Shown piece by piece: positions 32,930 through 41,356 of a DNA stretch of 49,848 bases. Numbering within the stretch: position 1 is the first letter of the stretch; each line of letters begins with the position of its first letter. A program made the position numbers and the translations under genes. The DNA is from Arthrobacter sp. M2012083 (lineage in GTDB: Bacteria; Actinomycetota; Actinomycetes; Actinomycetales; Micrococcaceae): assembly GCF_000281065.1 (NCBI RefSeq), contig NZ_AKKK01000065.1, positions 1 to 49,848 of the forward strand, written 5' to 3'. The notes below the pieces were generated by a model. It was not told where the DNA came from and made no database searches. It was given only the letters and a program-made list of their open reading frames with translations.

Positions 32930-33154
32930 AGGACGTCCTTAAAGTTGGGCTTCTCAGTCGAAGCAGGGTGTGTCGCCGGGGAACCAGCGAAGCGCATAAG
33001 TACTCATTTCCTTGGTGGAAGATATCTTAGCATTGTGATTCTTTAAAGTGACTTATTTCACGCAAGTGTGTGCACTTTGCCACGACATAAGGAAAATAGC
33101 CTCCAGATGGCAGTAGCTGTACAAAAAATCCGGAATTCGGCGCACTATGGAGGC

Positions 33155-34042
33155 ATGAACGCTCCCGGTGCCAGCGGTTTGGCGCAGGGTGGTTCCGGTA
33201 GCTTCGGGGCTGGCCTGCACCCGTGGAGCCGTTATGTGGCGCTGGGCGACTCGTTCACGGAAGGTTTGGGCGATCCTGAACCGCGCAGCCCCGGAGGCCT
33301 CCGCGGCTGGGCGGACCGGGTCGCGGAAGAATTGAGCACCGGTCACGAGGATTTCGCCTATGCGAACCTTGCCATCAGCGGACGGCTGCTTCACCAGATT
33401 CTCGAAGAGCAGGTAGGCCCTGCTATCGAGCTTCAACCTGATCTGATCACCCTCAACGCCGGCGGCAATGACCTGCTCTTCCATAGGAGCGATCCGGACA
33501 AGCTTGGCCTTGAGCTGGACGCGGGTGTGGAAAGACTGGCATCCACCGGTGCCACCATCGTGCTCTTTACCGGCCCGGACTGGGGCGCGACGCCTGTGCT
33601 GGGCCGCACCCGAGGCAAGGTGGCCATCTACAACGAGAACATCCGGGTAGTCGCCACCCGCCATGATGCCGTGATCGCGGACCTCTGGGCACTCCGCCAG
33701 CTAACGGATCCCCGGATGTGGGATCCGGACAGGCTACATTTCTCTCCACTCGGTCAACACACCATCGCCACTATGGTGCTGGACACCCTCAACGTTCCGC
33801 ACTCCTTGGAGCCGTTGACGCCCAAACCCCTACCGGAGCGGAACTGGCGTGAGGCGCGGGTGGGGGACATCATCTGGGCGCGGGAACATCTCTTTCCATG
33901 GGTGGTTCGTCGCCTGACGCAGCGAAATGGCGAGGACGGGCACCAACCCAAAAGACCTGAGCCCGGGCCTGTCTTCGGCGCCGGCATGCCTCCAGGGGCA
34001 TATATAGGCAAGGGCTCGGGACACACCCCCGATCAGGCATAA
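33155..34042 (+). CDS. SGNH/GDSL-family hydrolase
   Basis: A 295-residue esterase-like protein. Block I is YVALGDSFTEGLGD with the nucleophile Ser33, block III is LNAGGNDLLF, and block V is DPDRLHFSPLGQ with Asp192 and His195 completing the catalytic triad. No signal peptide is seen, so it is probably cytoplasmic; the substrate is unknown. ATG at 33155 is preferred (GGAGG just upstream, and the family fold begins about 25 residues later). The Pro-rich C-terminal tail is likely disordered. Confidence 0.88.
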   Translation: MNAPGASGLAQGGSGSFGAGLHPWSRYVALGDSFTEGLGDPEPRSPGGLRGWADRVAEELSTGHEDFAYANLAISGRLLHQILEEQVGPAIELQPDLITLNAGGNDLLFHRSDPDKLGLELDAGVERLASTGATIVLFTGPDWGATPVLGRTRGKVAIYNENIRVVATRHDAVIADLWALRQLTDPRMWDPDRLHFSPLGQHTIATMVLDTLNVPHSLEPLTPKPLPERNWREARVGDIIWAREHLFPWVVRRLTQRNGEDGHQPKRPEPGPVFGAGMPPGAYIGKGSGHTPDQA

Positions 34043-34214
34043 CCCAGCGACTATCAGGCGGCGTCGCTATGGAGTCCGTCACCCTTTGCCGCGCCTGTGG
34101 TGGTGTTGGCCGGATCGACGCTAAAATTTCACTTGCCGCAAGTACAAGCTCTTCGGCATCAATCCGCGTTTATTTTTAGGAGCGCCATACCGTGAGTGGG
34201 GGAACCGACCAGTC

Positions 34215-35813
34215 ATGACGGCAGGCAGTACCCCCAGTCCGCATCCCGGGACTTCAGCGATCACAAAGCCCATCACCACGAAAGCCCCGAAGGCTGCAGC
34301 TCCCGGGACAAAGCCAGTAGCGTATCCCGCCATCCTGCAGGGCTTCCTCGGATCCTTGTTCATGTTTGCAGGGTCCATTGGCATCGGGTGGATCGCCAAT
34401 GGATCTCCCATGATCCGCCACCCCATAGTCATTGCACTCCGCACTGAAGGCTGGGGCGTGACCGTCTCCGCCGTCCTCCTGACCGTGGGCGCCATGTTAT
34501 TGGTGCGGTCCTGGCTGAGGTTGGGCCAACGAATGGGCAGTTGGGAAGGGAATTCGCTCAAACCGATCGTTGCGGCGATCGGAGCGTGGTCCCTTCCTTT
34601 GCTGTTCGCTGTCCCTGTCTATTCGCGTGACGTCTACGCGTATATAGGCCAAGGCCGTCTGATGATGGAAGGCCAAGACCCTTACGACGTCGGCATCTCG
34701 GCTTTGAACAACTGGTTCGCCTTGGGCGCGGACCCGGCTTGGGCGGAAGCCCGCACTCCGTACGGGCCATACTTCTTGTGGATGGCCCACGCCGTGGTTG
34801 CCATTACGGGCGCCCAGCCGGACGTCTCAGTCCTGCTCTTTCGGCTCCTTGCCGCCGGCGGGGTGCTGTTGTGCGTTGTGTATGTTCCCAAACTCGCGGA
34901 GCTTCACGGGATCAATGGGGCCCGGGCGCTCTGGATCGCGGTGGCCAACCCGCTCTTCCTCATCAGCTTTGTCGCCAGCGCCCACAACGACGCCATCATG
35001 GTGGGCTTTGCCGTGGCGGGAACCTACTTCGCAGCCACCAAGCGTCCGCTACTGGGCATCCTGTTGGTCACACTTTCCATCGGCATCAAACCGGCCACCG
35101 TGTTGTTGCTGCCCTTCATCGGACTGATGTGGGCGGGCGCCGGGGCGTCCTGGCCGCGCAAGTTTGGAATCTGGGCCGCGACCGCCAGCATCAGTTTCGC
35201 TGTTTTGGTGATCAGCGGCATCCCATACGGCCTGGGCCTGGGCTGGGCGTGGGCCATCACGGACCCCACTCCCGGGTTCACCGGCTACTCGCCGTCGGGA
35301 TTCCTGGGCCAGCAAATCGAGTTCCTCGGCAACGCCTTGGGCCTGCCTGGCAATGCAATGGCGGACGTCCTTCGAGCGGGCATGAAGTGGGGCGCTGTGG
35401 CTCTGGTCCTCGTCCTGATGTTCCGCGGAGACCACTCCCGCGTGGTGCGGCGCATGGCCCTCGCCTTCGCGGCGATCGTGCTGCTCTCCCCCATCATCCA
35501 GCCTTGGTACATCCTCTGGTTCGTCCCCTTCCTGGCCGTGACGGGGATCAGGGACGACTGGCAGATGAGGTGCCTGTACGTCGGCGTGACGTTCTTTGTG
35601 GTCTTCGGAGCGCAGGACCAATTATCAGTCTGGTCCTTCGTGGAGGTCTCTGTGGACTTGTCCTCGTTGGCCTTCGCCATCGCGCTTCTGTTCGCGTTCT
35701 ACCTGGTGTTCCTGGACATCCACACGCGCAGGCTGCTGGTCCAAGGCAAGCTATCGCGTTGGGTGGGGCAGACTGACCGTCGCCTGCTCCACCGCCCTCC
35801 GACTATCCGCTAA
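34215..35813 (+). CDS. mptB: Polyprenol-phosphomannose-dependent alpha-1,6-mannosyltransferase, MptB-like
   Basis: A 532-residue GT-C membrane glycosyltransferase with more than ten hydrophobic segments. The acidic catalytic loop after the first helices reads VPVYSRDVYAYIGQGRLM (residues 134-150), the MptB signature. Other family stretches include GQDPYDVGIS, ARTPYGPYFLW, ISFVASAHNDAIMVGFAV and LLSPIIQPWYILWFVPF. MptB starts the alpha-1,6-mannan backbone of lipomannan, using polyprenyl-phosphate mannose outside the membrane. The Pro/Thr-rich head (1-35) is cytosolic. Its stop overlaps that of the convergent GT-C paralogue by four bases. Two further GT-C-like genes follow, suggesting a lipomannan-type locus. 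Confidence 0.9.
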   Translation: MTAGSTPSPHPGTSAITKPITTKAPKAAAPGTKPVAYPAILQGFLGSLFMFAGSIGIGWIANGSPMIRHPIVIALRTEGWGVTVSAVLLTVGAMLLVRSWLRLGQRMGSWEGNSLKPIVAAIGAWSLPLLFAVPVYSRDVYAYIGQGRLMMEGQDPYDVGISALNNWFALGADPAWAEARTPYGPYFLWMAHAVVAITGAQPDVSVLLFRLLAAGGVLLCVVYVPKLAELHGINGARALWIAVANPLFLISFVASAHNDAIMVGFAVAGTYFAATKRPLLGILLVTLSIGIKPATVLLLPFIGLMWAGAGASWPRKFGIWAATASISFAVLVISGIPYGLGLGWAWAITDPTPGFTGYSPSGFLGQQIEFLGNALGLPGNAMADVLRAGMKWGAVALVLVLMFRGDHSRVVRRMALAFAAIVLLSPIIQPWYILWFVPFLAVTGIRDDWQMRCLYVGVTFFVVFGAQDQLSVWSFVEVSVDLSSLAFAIALLFAFYLVFLDIHTRRLLVQGKLSRWVGQTDRRLLHRPPTIR

Positions 35814-37105
35814 TGCGCTTTCGGGACCACCGGAGCACCATCCCGGTTCACCCGCCGCCCCAGTTCAACCGTCCGCTGCACCGACCACCACAGCAGTACC
35901 ACCAGCAAGACATTCCGGGTGGTGAGCACAGCAGCCATGATCGGGTGCGCGTGGATGAGCGGGGTATAAAACAGCGGATAAATCACGAACGTGGTCATGG
36001 CAATCCCCATCAGAAGGGCGGCGGGCACCTTCCAACGGTTCCAGTCGTGCGTCAAGCCCGCAATGATTACAGGTGCCAGCCAGATGATGAACTGCGGCGA
36101 GCCCACCTTGTTGAACACGATGAACGCCGTTGTCATCATCAACGATCCTTCGAGGAACAGCTCCTCGCGCTCCGCTCCGCGATTGAGTGCACGAATCAGG
36201 AGGACGGCGGCGGCGATCGCTGCAACTATCAGCAGCGGCTGCATGAGGAACGCCGCTACCTCGGCGCCGGGTCCGTAGACCTCCGTGGAGTTGATGGCAG
36301 TGTTGTCGGCCATCTTGGATCCGGCGATGTTGAAAACACTGAGCCACACCCAGGGCGTGGAGAAAGTGGCTTCCAACTGCATGCCCCGCTCGCCCTGGTT
36401 GATCAGGAAGTCCAGGATATGGCTGAAGCCACCCGCGAGGTAGGTTCCAAAACCTACGACGGCGGTGACGCCCACCCCGGCAGCGATCATCTGCAGCCGG
36501 TTGCGGGAAGCGATGATGATCGGTACCAGCACCGCTGCGGGCCACACCTTGATCCAAGTTGCGATGCTCAACAGGACGGACGCAACAACTGGCCTCTGGG
36601 CAGCGCAGATCAAGGCAATCAAAACAATGGATGTGGTGATGCCTTCAACGCGGGCAAAGCTGAGATACCCCATGAATACGGTAAAGAACAGCCACCACCA
36701 TGCGGGCGCGATCCCTGTGACCCGTCGTGGGCCACGCGTCAGGTACCAAAGCCCCAGGGCGTTGAGGGCCGTGATCAGCAGGGTCCACATCAGCAAGTAG
36801 AGGTCCGGACCGGCAATCCCCGCCAGGAAAATGGGAATCTGGGCCAGCACGGGATAAACCCACGGGCTGATCTTCCCGTTAAGGTTCTCCGGGTTGTAGC
36901 CATCCATCGCCCATTGGCGGTATTGCTCGGTGTCGCTGAAGGTATTGCCGCTGAGGAAGAAGGAAGCCATCCAGCACAGGAAGTAGAAGTGCACCGCGGC
37001 AAATCCCCACCACACGCTGGAGGGCCGGGCGAACCACGCTACAGCGGCGGGAGGCAGGACACGGCTGCGGAAACGGACCAGCTGGTCGAAGAACGTCGCA
37101 GAAAT
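35810..37105 (-). CDS. GT-C/GT87-like membrane glycosyltransferase, paralogue 1 (probable ATT start)
   Basis: A multi-pass protein of about 431 residues in the DUF2029/GT87-like group of polyprenol-phosphate-sugar transferases. The acidic first-loop motif is SGNTFSDTEQYRQWAMDGY; conserved stretches shared with the next gene are GERGMQLEATFSTPWVWLSV and AFIVFNKVGSPQFIIWLAP. The first canonical start is GTG at 37015, but the frame is open 90 bp further to ATT at 37105, with AAGGAG 7 nt before it. The extra 30 residues (ISATFFDQLVRFRSRVL…) align with the N-terminus of the paralogue. The ATT follows the upstream stop by one base. Likely role: mannosyl transfer in lipomannan synthesis, from context with mptB. 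Confidence 0.78.
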   Translation of the reverse strand: MSATFFDQLVRFRSRVLPPAAVAWFARPSSVWWGFAAVHFYFLCWMASFFLSGNTFSDTEQYRQWAMDGYNPENLNGKISPWVYPVLAQIPIFLAGIAGPDLYLLMWTLLITALNALGLWYLTRGPRRVTGIAPAWWWLFFTVFMGYLSFARVEGITTSIVLIALICAAQRPVVASVLLSIATWIKVWPAAVLVPIIIASRNRLQMIAAGVGVTAVVGFGTYLAGGFSHILDFLINQGERGMQLEATFSTPWVWLSVFNIAGSKMADNTAINSTEVYGPGAEVAAFLMQPLLIVAAIAAAVLLIRALNRGAEREELFLEGSLMMTTAFIVFNKVGSPQFIIWLAPVIIAGLTHDWNRWKVPAALLMGIAMTTFVIYPLFYTPLIHAHPIMAAVLTTRNVLLVVLLWWSVQRTVELGRRVNRDGAPVVPKAH

Positions 37106-37106
37106 C

Positions 37107-38411
37107 TTAGTGCTCCTTGCCCGCTGGCGCGGTGACCACGGATGGCTTACGGCCCAGTGAATACAGGCGACGCGCCGACCAGAAGAAGAGAACCACCAGC
37201 AGGACGTTGCGGATAGTCAGGACCAGAGCCATCCAAGGATTGTTGTGGCTCAGTGCATCGTAGAAGAGCGGGTAAATGAAGTAGGTAGCAACGGCGATCA
37301 CTATCAGCATGGTGGCCGGAACGCGCCACTCTTTCCAGTTGTGCGCCAGCCCCACAGCAACCGCCGGTGCGAGCCACACCATGAACTGCGGTGAACCCAC
37401 CTTGTTGAAAACGATGAAGGCGGTCACCAGTGTGAGGGCTCCGGAAAGCAGGAGTTCCGTCCGGTCCACTCCGCCGTTGAGCTTGCCTTGGTGCAGGGCC
37501 CAGAAGGTCAAACCGGCAACGGCGGCCGCTGCCAGCAGGAGGAGGGGCTGCATCAGCACGGACATGAACGCGGTGCCGGGCCCGTCCACCTGCATGGAGT
37601 TGATGTCAGTGTTCATGTACATGCGGGAATCCCCGACGCCGAGGACAGACAACCACAACCAAGGGGTGGTGAAGGTCGCTTCGAGCTGCATGCCGCGGTC
37701 TCCCTGTTGTGTCAGGAAGTTCAGCAACTTGGGAACGGCACCAACTGCCGCAGCCAGCGCCACCACAACCGCCGTCGTCGCAATTCCTGCCGCCACAACA
37801 TGCAAGCGTTTCCTGACCACGGCGAATAAGGCCAGCATCACAGCCGCGGGCCATACTTTCACCCAGGTGGCGACGCTCAGGAGGACCGATGCAACGAAGG
37901 GCCGTGTAACACCATAAACAAGGGCCACGAGAACTATGGGAGCAGTCAGTCCGTCAACACGGGCGAAGCCCAACCAACCCATGAGGAAGACGAATACCAG
38001 CCACCACCAGGCAGCCGGGATTGCTTCCTGCCGGCGGCCGCGGTCGGTGAGTTTGAGCACCGCCCAGCCGTTCAGCAATGTGGTGAGCAGGACCCACAGG
38101 AAGAAGAAAGGTCCGGGACCGGCTACAGCTGCCAAACCCATGGGGATCAGCGCCAGGATGGGGTAAACCCACGGGCTGGGTCCCCCTGTGAGGTTTGCGT
38201 CGTTGAATCCGGCAAGCGCCCACTCACGGTAGATAAAGGTGTCGCTGAAGGCTTCGCCGCGCAACGAGAGAACGGCCCCGAAGACCAGGAACACCAGGTG
38301 GATCACCACGAAGCCCCCCAGCAAGCCGCGCGGGGAGTTCATGCGTGCCGCCAACCTCGTTGGGATTGTTTTACCGCGAATTTCCGCGAGCATACTGAAA
38401 AAACTGTCCAT
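37107..38411 (-). CDS. GT-C/GT87-like membrane glycosyltransferase, paralogue 2
   Basis: A 434-residue multi-pass protein, clearly a tandem paralogue of the downstream gene. Shared motifs include AFSDTFIYREWALAGF, SPWVYPILALIP, RVDGLTAPIVLVAL, TWVKVWPAAVML, GDRGMQLEATFTTPWLWLSV and FIVFNKVGSPQFMVWLAP. The Asp in FSDT is the likely GT-C catalytic acid. ATG at 38411 follows AGGAAG; TTG at 38414 is also possible. It is the first gene of a two-gene operon. Donor is probably polyprenyl-phosphate mannose because mptB is adjacent; this is inference. Confidence 0.82.
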   Translation of the reverse strand: MDSFFSMLAEIRGKTIPTRLAARMNSPRGLLGGFVVIHLVFLVFGAVLSLRGEAFSDTFIYREWALAGFNDANLTGGPSPWVYPILALIPMGLAAVAGPGPFFFLWVLLTTLLNGWAVLKLTDRGRRQEAIPAAWWWLVFVFLMGWLGFARVDGLTAPIVLVALVYGVTRPFVASVLLSVATWVKVWPAAVMLALFAVVRKRLHVVAAGIATTAVVVALAAAVGAVPKLLNFLTQQGDRGMQLEATFTTPWLWLSVLGVGDSRMYMNTDINSMQVDGPGTAFMSVLMQPLLLLAAAAVAGLTFWALHQGKLNGGVDRTELLLSGALTLVTAFIVFNKVGSPQFMVWLAPAVAVGLAHNWKEWRVPATMLIVIAVATYFIYPLFYDALSHNNPWMALVLTIRNVLLVVLFFWSARRLYSLGRKPSVVTAPAGKEH

Positions 38412-38526
38412 CAACGAAGAACTTCCTGGCTAGGTGGGTCCTTGCCTCAGCAATCCCCAATTTTCATGGGACCGAAAAACCCCCGCATGCTACTTTACGC
38501 GAGTCACCCAAATGCCCGGCAGTTGC

Positions 38527-39645
38527 CTAGCCTGCGGGCTGGGCTTCGGTCTGCGCGCGTATGCTCCATGCGGACCAGTCCAGGGGGTGAACGGAGGGTC
38601 GACCCAGCAGGTAGCCTTGCGCTGCTGTGACCTTCAGCGCGGTGACTTCATCAAGCTCGGCTGCGGTTTCGATGCCTTCCGCAATGATGTCCGCGCCGAT
38701 CTCCCGGGCAAGCTCCACAATGGCCCTGGCCCGGATTTTCTGACCGTCGCTGCTTTCTATTCCCTCAATCAGATGGCGGTCCAGCTTGATGATGTCGGGG
38801 CGCAACTGTTCAATCCGCTCCATGGAAACCAGGGCGGCTCCGGACGCACTGATGGCCAGCCGCAGGCCCAGGGTTCGCAGTGGCCCCAGGCCGTGGTCCC
38901 CGGTTTGCCCTTCCACGGATTCCAAGCTGCCCGTCAATTCAACAATGATCCTGTCCGGAGCGAGTGCCGCCGCAGCCAGAAGGTTCCGCACGCGGGGGTC
39001 GCTGGACGTTGCGGGGGTGAGGTTAAGCGCCACGGACATGTTGTCCGGGACGTCGTGCGCTGCCGTCAGGGCGCAGTGCAGCGCGGCAATTTCGAGTTCC
39101 GTTCCCAGTCCGGCTGCCGCAGCCTCGTTGAACCAGACATCGGCTCCGGCGCCATCCTCTCCGACGAATCTGGTGAGCGCCTCTACGCCCACCACCTCGC
39201 CGCCGGGCAGTGCATGGACGGGCTGGAAGGCTGTCAGCAAGAGTTTGTCCGCCAGGATCGACTGGATGCCTTCACGGACTTCGTGGCTGACGGGTACCGA
39301 TACTGTCCTGGCTGTATCCGAGGACTCCAAGTGCAGGCTGGCAACTTCACGCTGAACGGGGACCTTGGCCGCTGAAGCTGGTGTCTTGCGGGTCTCGAGC
39401 AAGTGCTCCAACAAGGCACGCTCGGGATTCCCGGGACGTGCCTCAACCAAGGCGCGGAGGTTGTTCCTCGCTCCTTCGCTCCGGGCGTCGCTGTCCGCAA
39501 GGATGGATTCAATGATGTCCAGCACTTGTTCGCGCATGGTCATGTCTTCGCTTGCCGGCGCCTTAACAGCGTCATCGGCCGCAGCAGCGTCATCCTTCGG
39601 TGAGCTGCCGCTTTCCGGTTTAAAAGAGCCCGCGTCTTGAGCCAT
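38527..39645 (-). CDS. EAL-domain protein with degenerate metal site, probably catalytically inactive
   Basis: A 372-residue cytoplasmic protein. A disordered acidic head and helical segment (1-125) precede an EAL domain (about 126-365). Retained: E155-A-L in GVEALTRF, Asn208 in ALNLTPA, Glu236 in IVELTGS, Lys287 in IIKLDRHLI, Glu323 in AEGIET. Lost: the DDFGTG metal-binding motif, which here reads ISASGAA (265-271), so both catalytic aspartates are absent. It should not hydrolyse c-di-GMP and may instead bind it or act through protein contacts. AAGGA precedes ATG 39645. Confidence 0.85.
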   Translation of the reverse strand: MAQDAGSFKPESGSSPKDDAAAADDAVKAPASEDMTMREQVLDIIESILADSDARSEGARNNLRALVEARPGNPERALLEHLLETRKTPASAAKVPVQREVASLHLESSDTARTVSVPVSHEVREGIQSILADKLLLTAFQPVHALPGGEVVGVEALTRFVGEDGAGADVWFNEAAAAGLGTELEIAALHCALTAAHDVPDNMSVALNLTPATSSDPRVRNLLAAAALAPDRIIVELTGSLESVEGQTGDHGLGPLRTLGLRLAISASGAALVSMERIEQLRPDIIKLDRHLIEGIESSDGQKIRARAIVELAREIGADIIAEGIETAAELDEVTALKVTAAQGYLLGRPSVHPLDWSAWSIRAQTEAQPAG

Positions 39646-39819
39646 TAATTATTCCTTTGTGTGTCCCCCACTGGCTAAGCCAGCCATGACTTGGTCCACC
39701 AATAAATATGTGGGCCTTGTCACGAATCTTACAGAGGAATCAGAGCATCTGAGACACCGAGGAGACTCCTGACGAGGGAAAACGTGTTATTGGACGGCAA
39801 GCCCTGACATGCTGGAGGG

Positions 39820-40638
39820 GTGACATCCATTTCAACGGAATCACCCCGCACCGCACTCAGTTGGAAGCTGTTGCCGGCGGCGTTGCTTTCCTTGTCCGGC
39901 GTGCCGCTCTTTGCCATGGGCAACGAGCTGCTTGGCTATGGCCTGCTGGGGGCGAGCGTGGCCACCGCGGCTTTCATCGACCACCGGCTGATGCGACACC
40001 TCGCGTTGATCGCGGCCGGTATGACCATCTTCAGCTTGGTACCGCTCAACGCCGACCTCAGCACAGAGCACATGGCCCTCATGGGCGGCGCCCTTGCATT
40101 GGCGGTGCTGGTGCCATGGGTGGTGTCCCGGTTCGCCTACCGCGAGGACATCATCAAGTTTCCCGTGAACACCGGCCGTAAGTGGCCGTTGGCAGCGAAG
40201 CTGTACCTGATAGGCGTGGTGGCGCTCGGATACTTCATCCTGCCGGTGTACCTGATCAGGACCGGTGTTTACCAAAACTGGCCGGATGCTTCCGACCCCG
40301 AGATCTTCTGGCGGCTGTTCCTGGGCGTCAACGCCGTGGGCATCTGGGATGAACTGTTCTTCATTTGCACCACCTTCACCCTGCTGCGGCAACATTTTCC
40401 GGACTGGCTGGCCAACCTCCTGCAAGCAGTGGTTTTCTCGTCATTCCTGTGGGAGATCGGCTACCAGTCGTGGGGTCCACTCCTGACATTCCCGTTCGCA
40501 TTGCTGCAGGGCTACACATTCAAGCTCACCAAGTCATTCACGTATGTGGTGTCGGTGCACCTGCTCTTCGACTTTGTGCTGTTCCTCGCGCTGGTGCATG
40601 CGCACAACCGTGACTGGCTGCCGATCTTCCTGTACTAG
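39820..40638 (+). CDS. CPBP-like membrane protein with incomplete protease motifs
   Basis: A 272-residue protein with about eight hydrophobic segments, related to the CPBP (CAAX protease/bacteriocin-processing) family. The region equivalent to the EExxxR motif reads WDELFFICT (Asp177-Glu178, no Arg); the second-motif His is absent (FSSFLWEIGY). The third motif His247-x3-Asp251 in VHLLFDF is kept. Peptidase activity is therefore doubtful. Start is GTG 39820 just after GGAGGG; a CATGCT six bases upstream could equally be a leaderless -10. Convergent with the MarR gene. Confidence 0.7.
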   Translation: MTSISTESPRTALSWKLLPAALLSLSGVPLFAMGNELLGYGLLGASVATAAFIDHRLMRHLALIAAGMTIFSLVPLNADLSTEHMALMGGALALAVLVPWVVSRFAYREDIIKFPVNTGRKWPLAAKLYLIGVVALGYFILPVYLIRTGVYQNWPDASDPEIFWRLFLGVNAVGIWDELFFICTTFTLLRQHFPDWLANLLQAVVFSSFLWEIGYQSWGPLLTFPFALLQGYTFKLTKSFTYVVSVHLLFDFVLFLALVHAHNRDWLPIFLY

Positions 40639-40666
40639 TCCGGCTTTCCGGGCCGGTATGCCAGGC

Positions 40667-41254
40667 CTACGTCCCCGAACCTGCCCACGCTTCGTCTGAA
40701 ACTTCGATCTCCTGCGCCATGTCATCAAGGAATCGGATCACCGATTCCCGCTCGGGAGGGCTCAGCCTGGCCGCCGCGTGGAACCGTTTGGCCTGCTGCC
40801 GCCCAACGGTCCTCATGGCGGCCTCGTGCGTTTCAGGTGTGATGGCGATGGCGAGGGCGCGGCGGTCGGAAGGGTGCGCGCGTCGCGTGACGTGGCCGGC
40901 GCGTTCCAGCCGGTCCAGCAGCTTGGTGGTTGACGCCGTCGAGATATTGAGCCGGGAGGCTATTGCACCTGGTGTGGCTATCACGCCATGGTTGGCACAG
41001 ACGATCAGGTAGTGCAGTGCGCGCATGTCGGATTGGTTGAGTTTCATGTAGCGAAGCGAGGCGTCGGAGAGCCGTTGTTCGGCGTCGCGCAATCTTCCAA
41101 GCGCTGCCATAACGTCGCTGATTTGCTGGACATCCGCTTCGGAGAGGTCGGAGCGATCCACCAGTTCCTGATGAGGATCGTTGGCGTCCAAATCATAGAT
41201 GCCAGCGGAAACCGGGGTCCCGGCTTCTTCAGGTATCTCTTCAGGACTGGACAT
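40667..41254 (-). CDS. MarR-family regulator, CrtR-like
   Basis: A 195-residue MarR regulator. The winged HTH spans roughly 65-145 (NQSDMRALHYLIVCANHGVI, ATPGAIASRLNISTASTTKL, LDRLERAGHVTRRAHPSDRRALAI). It is divergent from the idi-crt operon, exactly like CrtR, the MarR repressor of carotenoid genes in Corynebacterium glutamicum, which responds to geranylgeranyl diphosphate. Control of pigment synthesis is therefore likely. ATG at 41254 has a leaderless-type -10 (TAACAT) that overlaps a GTTA-CACC-TAAC dyad, suggesting autoregulation. Confidence 0.88.
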   Translation of the reverse strand: MSSPEEIPEEAGTPVSAGIYDLDANDPHQELVDRSDLSEADVQQISDVMAALGRLRDAEQRLSDASLRYMKLNQSDMRALHYLIVCANHGVIATPGAIASRLNISTASTTKLLDRLERAGHVTRRAHPSDRRALAIAITPETHEAAMRTVGRQQAKRFHAAARLSPPERESVIRFLDDMAQEIEVSDEAWAGSGT

Positions 41255-41261
41255 GTTTGGT

Positions 41262-41267
41262 ATGTTA
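41262..41267 (-). promoter_or_regulatory. -10 hexamer TAACAT of a leaderless promoter (MarR gene)
   Basis: On the reverse strand TAACAT ends 7 nt before the ATG at 41254. Confidence 0.5.
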
Positions 41268-41275
41268 CACCTAAC
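41264..41275. promoter_or_regulatory. Dyad GTTA-CACC-TAAC, candidate operator of the carotenoid regulator
   Basis: Perfect 4-bp arms overlapping the -10 of the marR gene, in the 102-bp divergent region with idi. A direct repeat TCTAGC (41298-41303 and 41307-41312) is a second candidate nearby. Weak evidence by itself; position is what makes it notable. Confidence 0.3.
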
Positions 41276-41356
41276 TTCCTACATGGTAGCCTTTCTTCTA
41301 GCTTGTCTAGCAATATTCAGGTTTCGGCAGAAACAGGGTGTGGAGGAAGGCGCAAC

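Noticed and set aside
36140..37135. Forward frames across the GT-C glycosyltransferase genes
   Set aside because: Frames are antisense to conserved membrane proteins and contain no recognisable domain.
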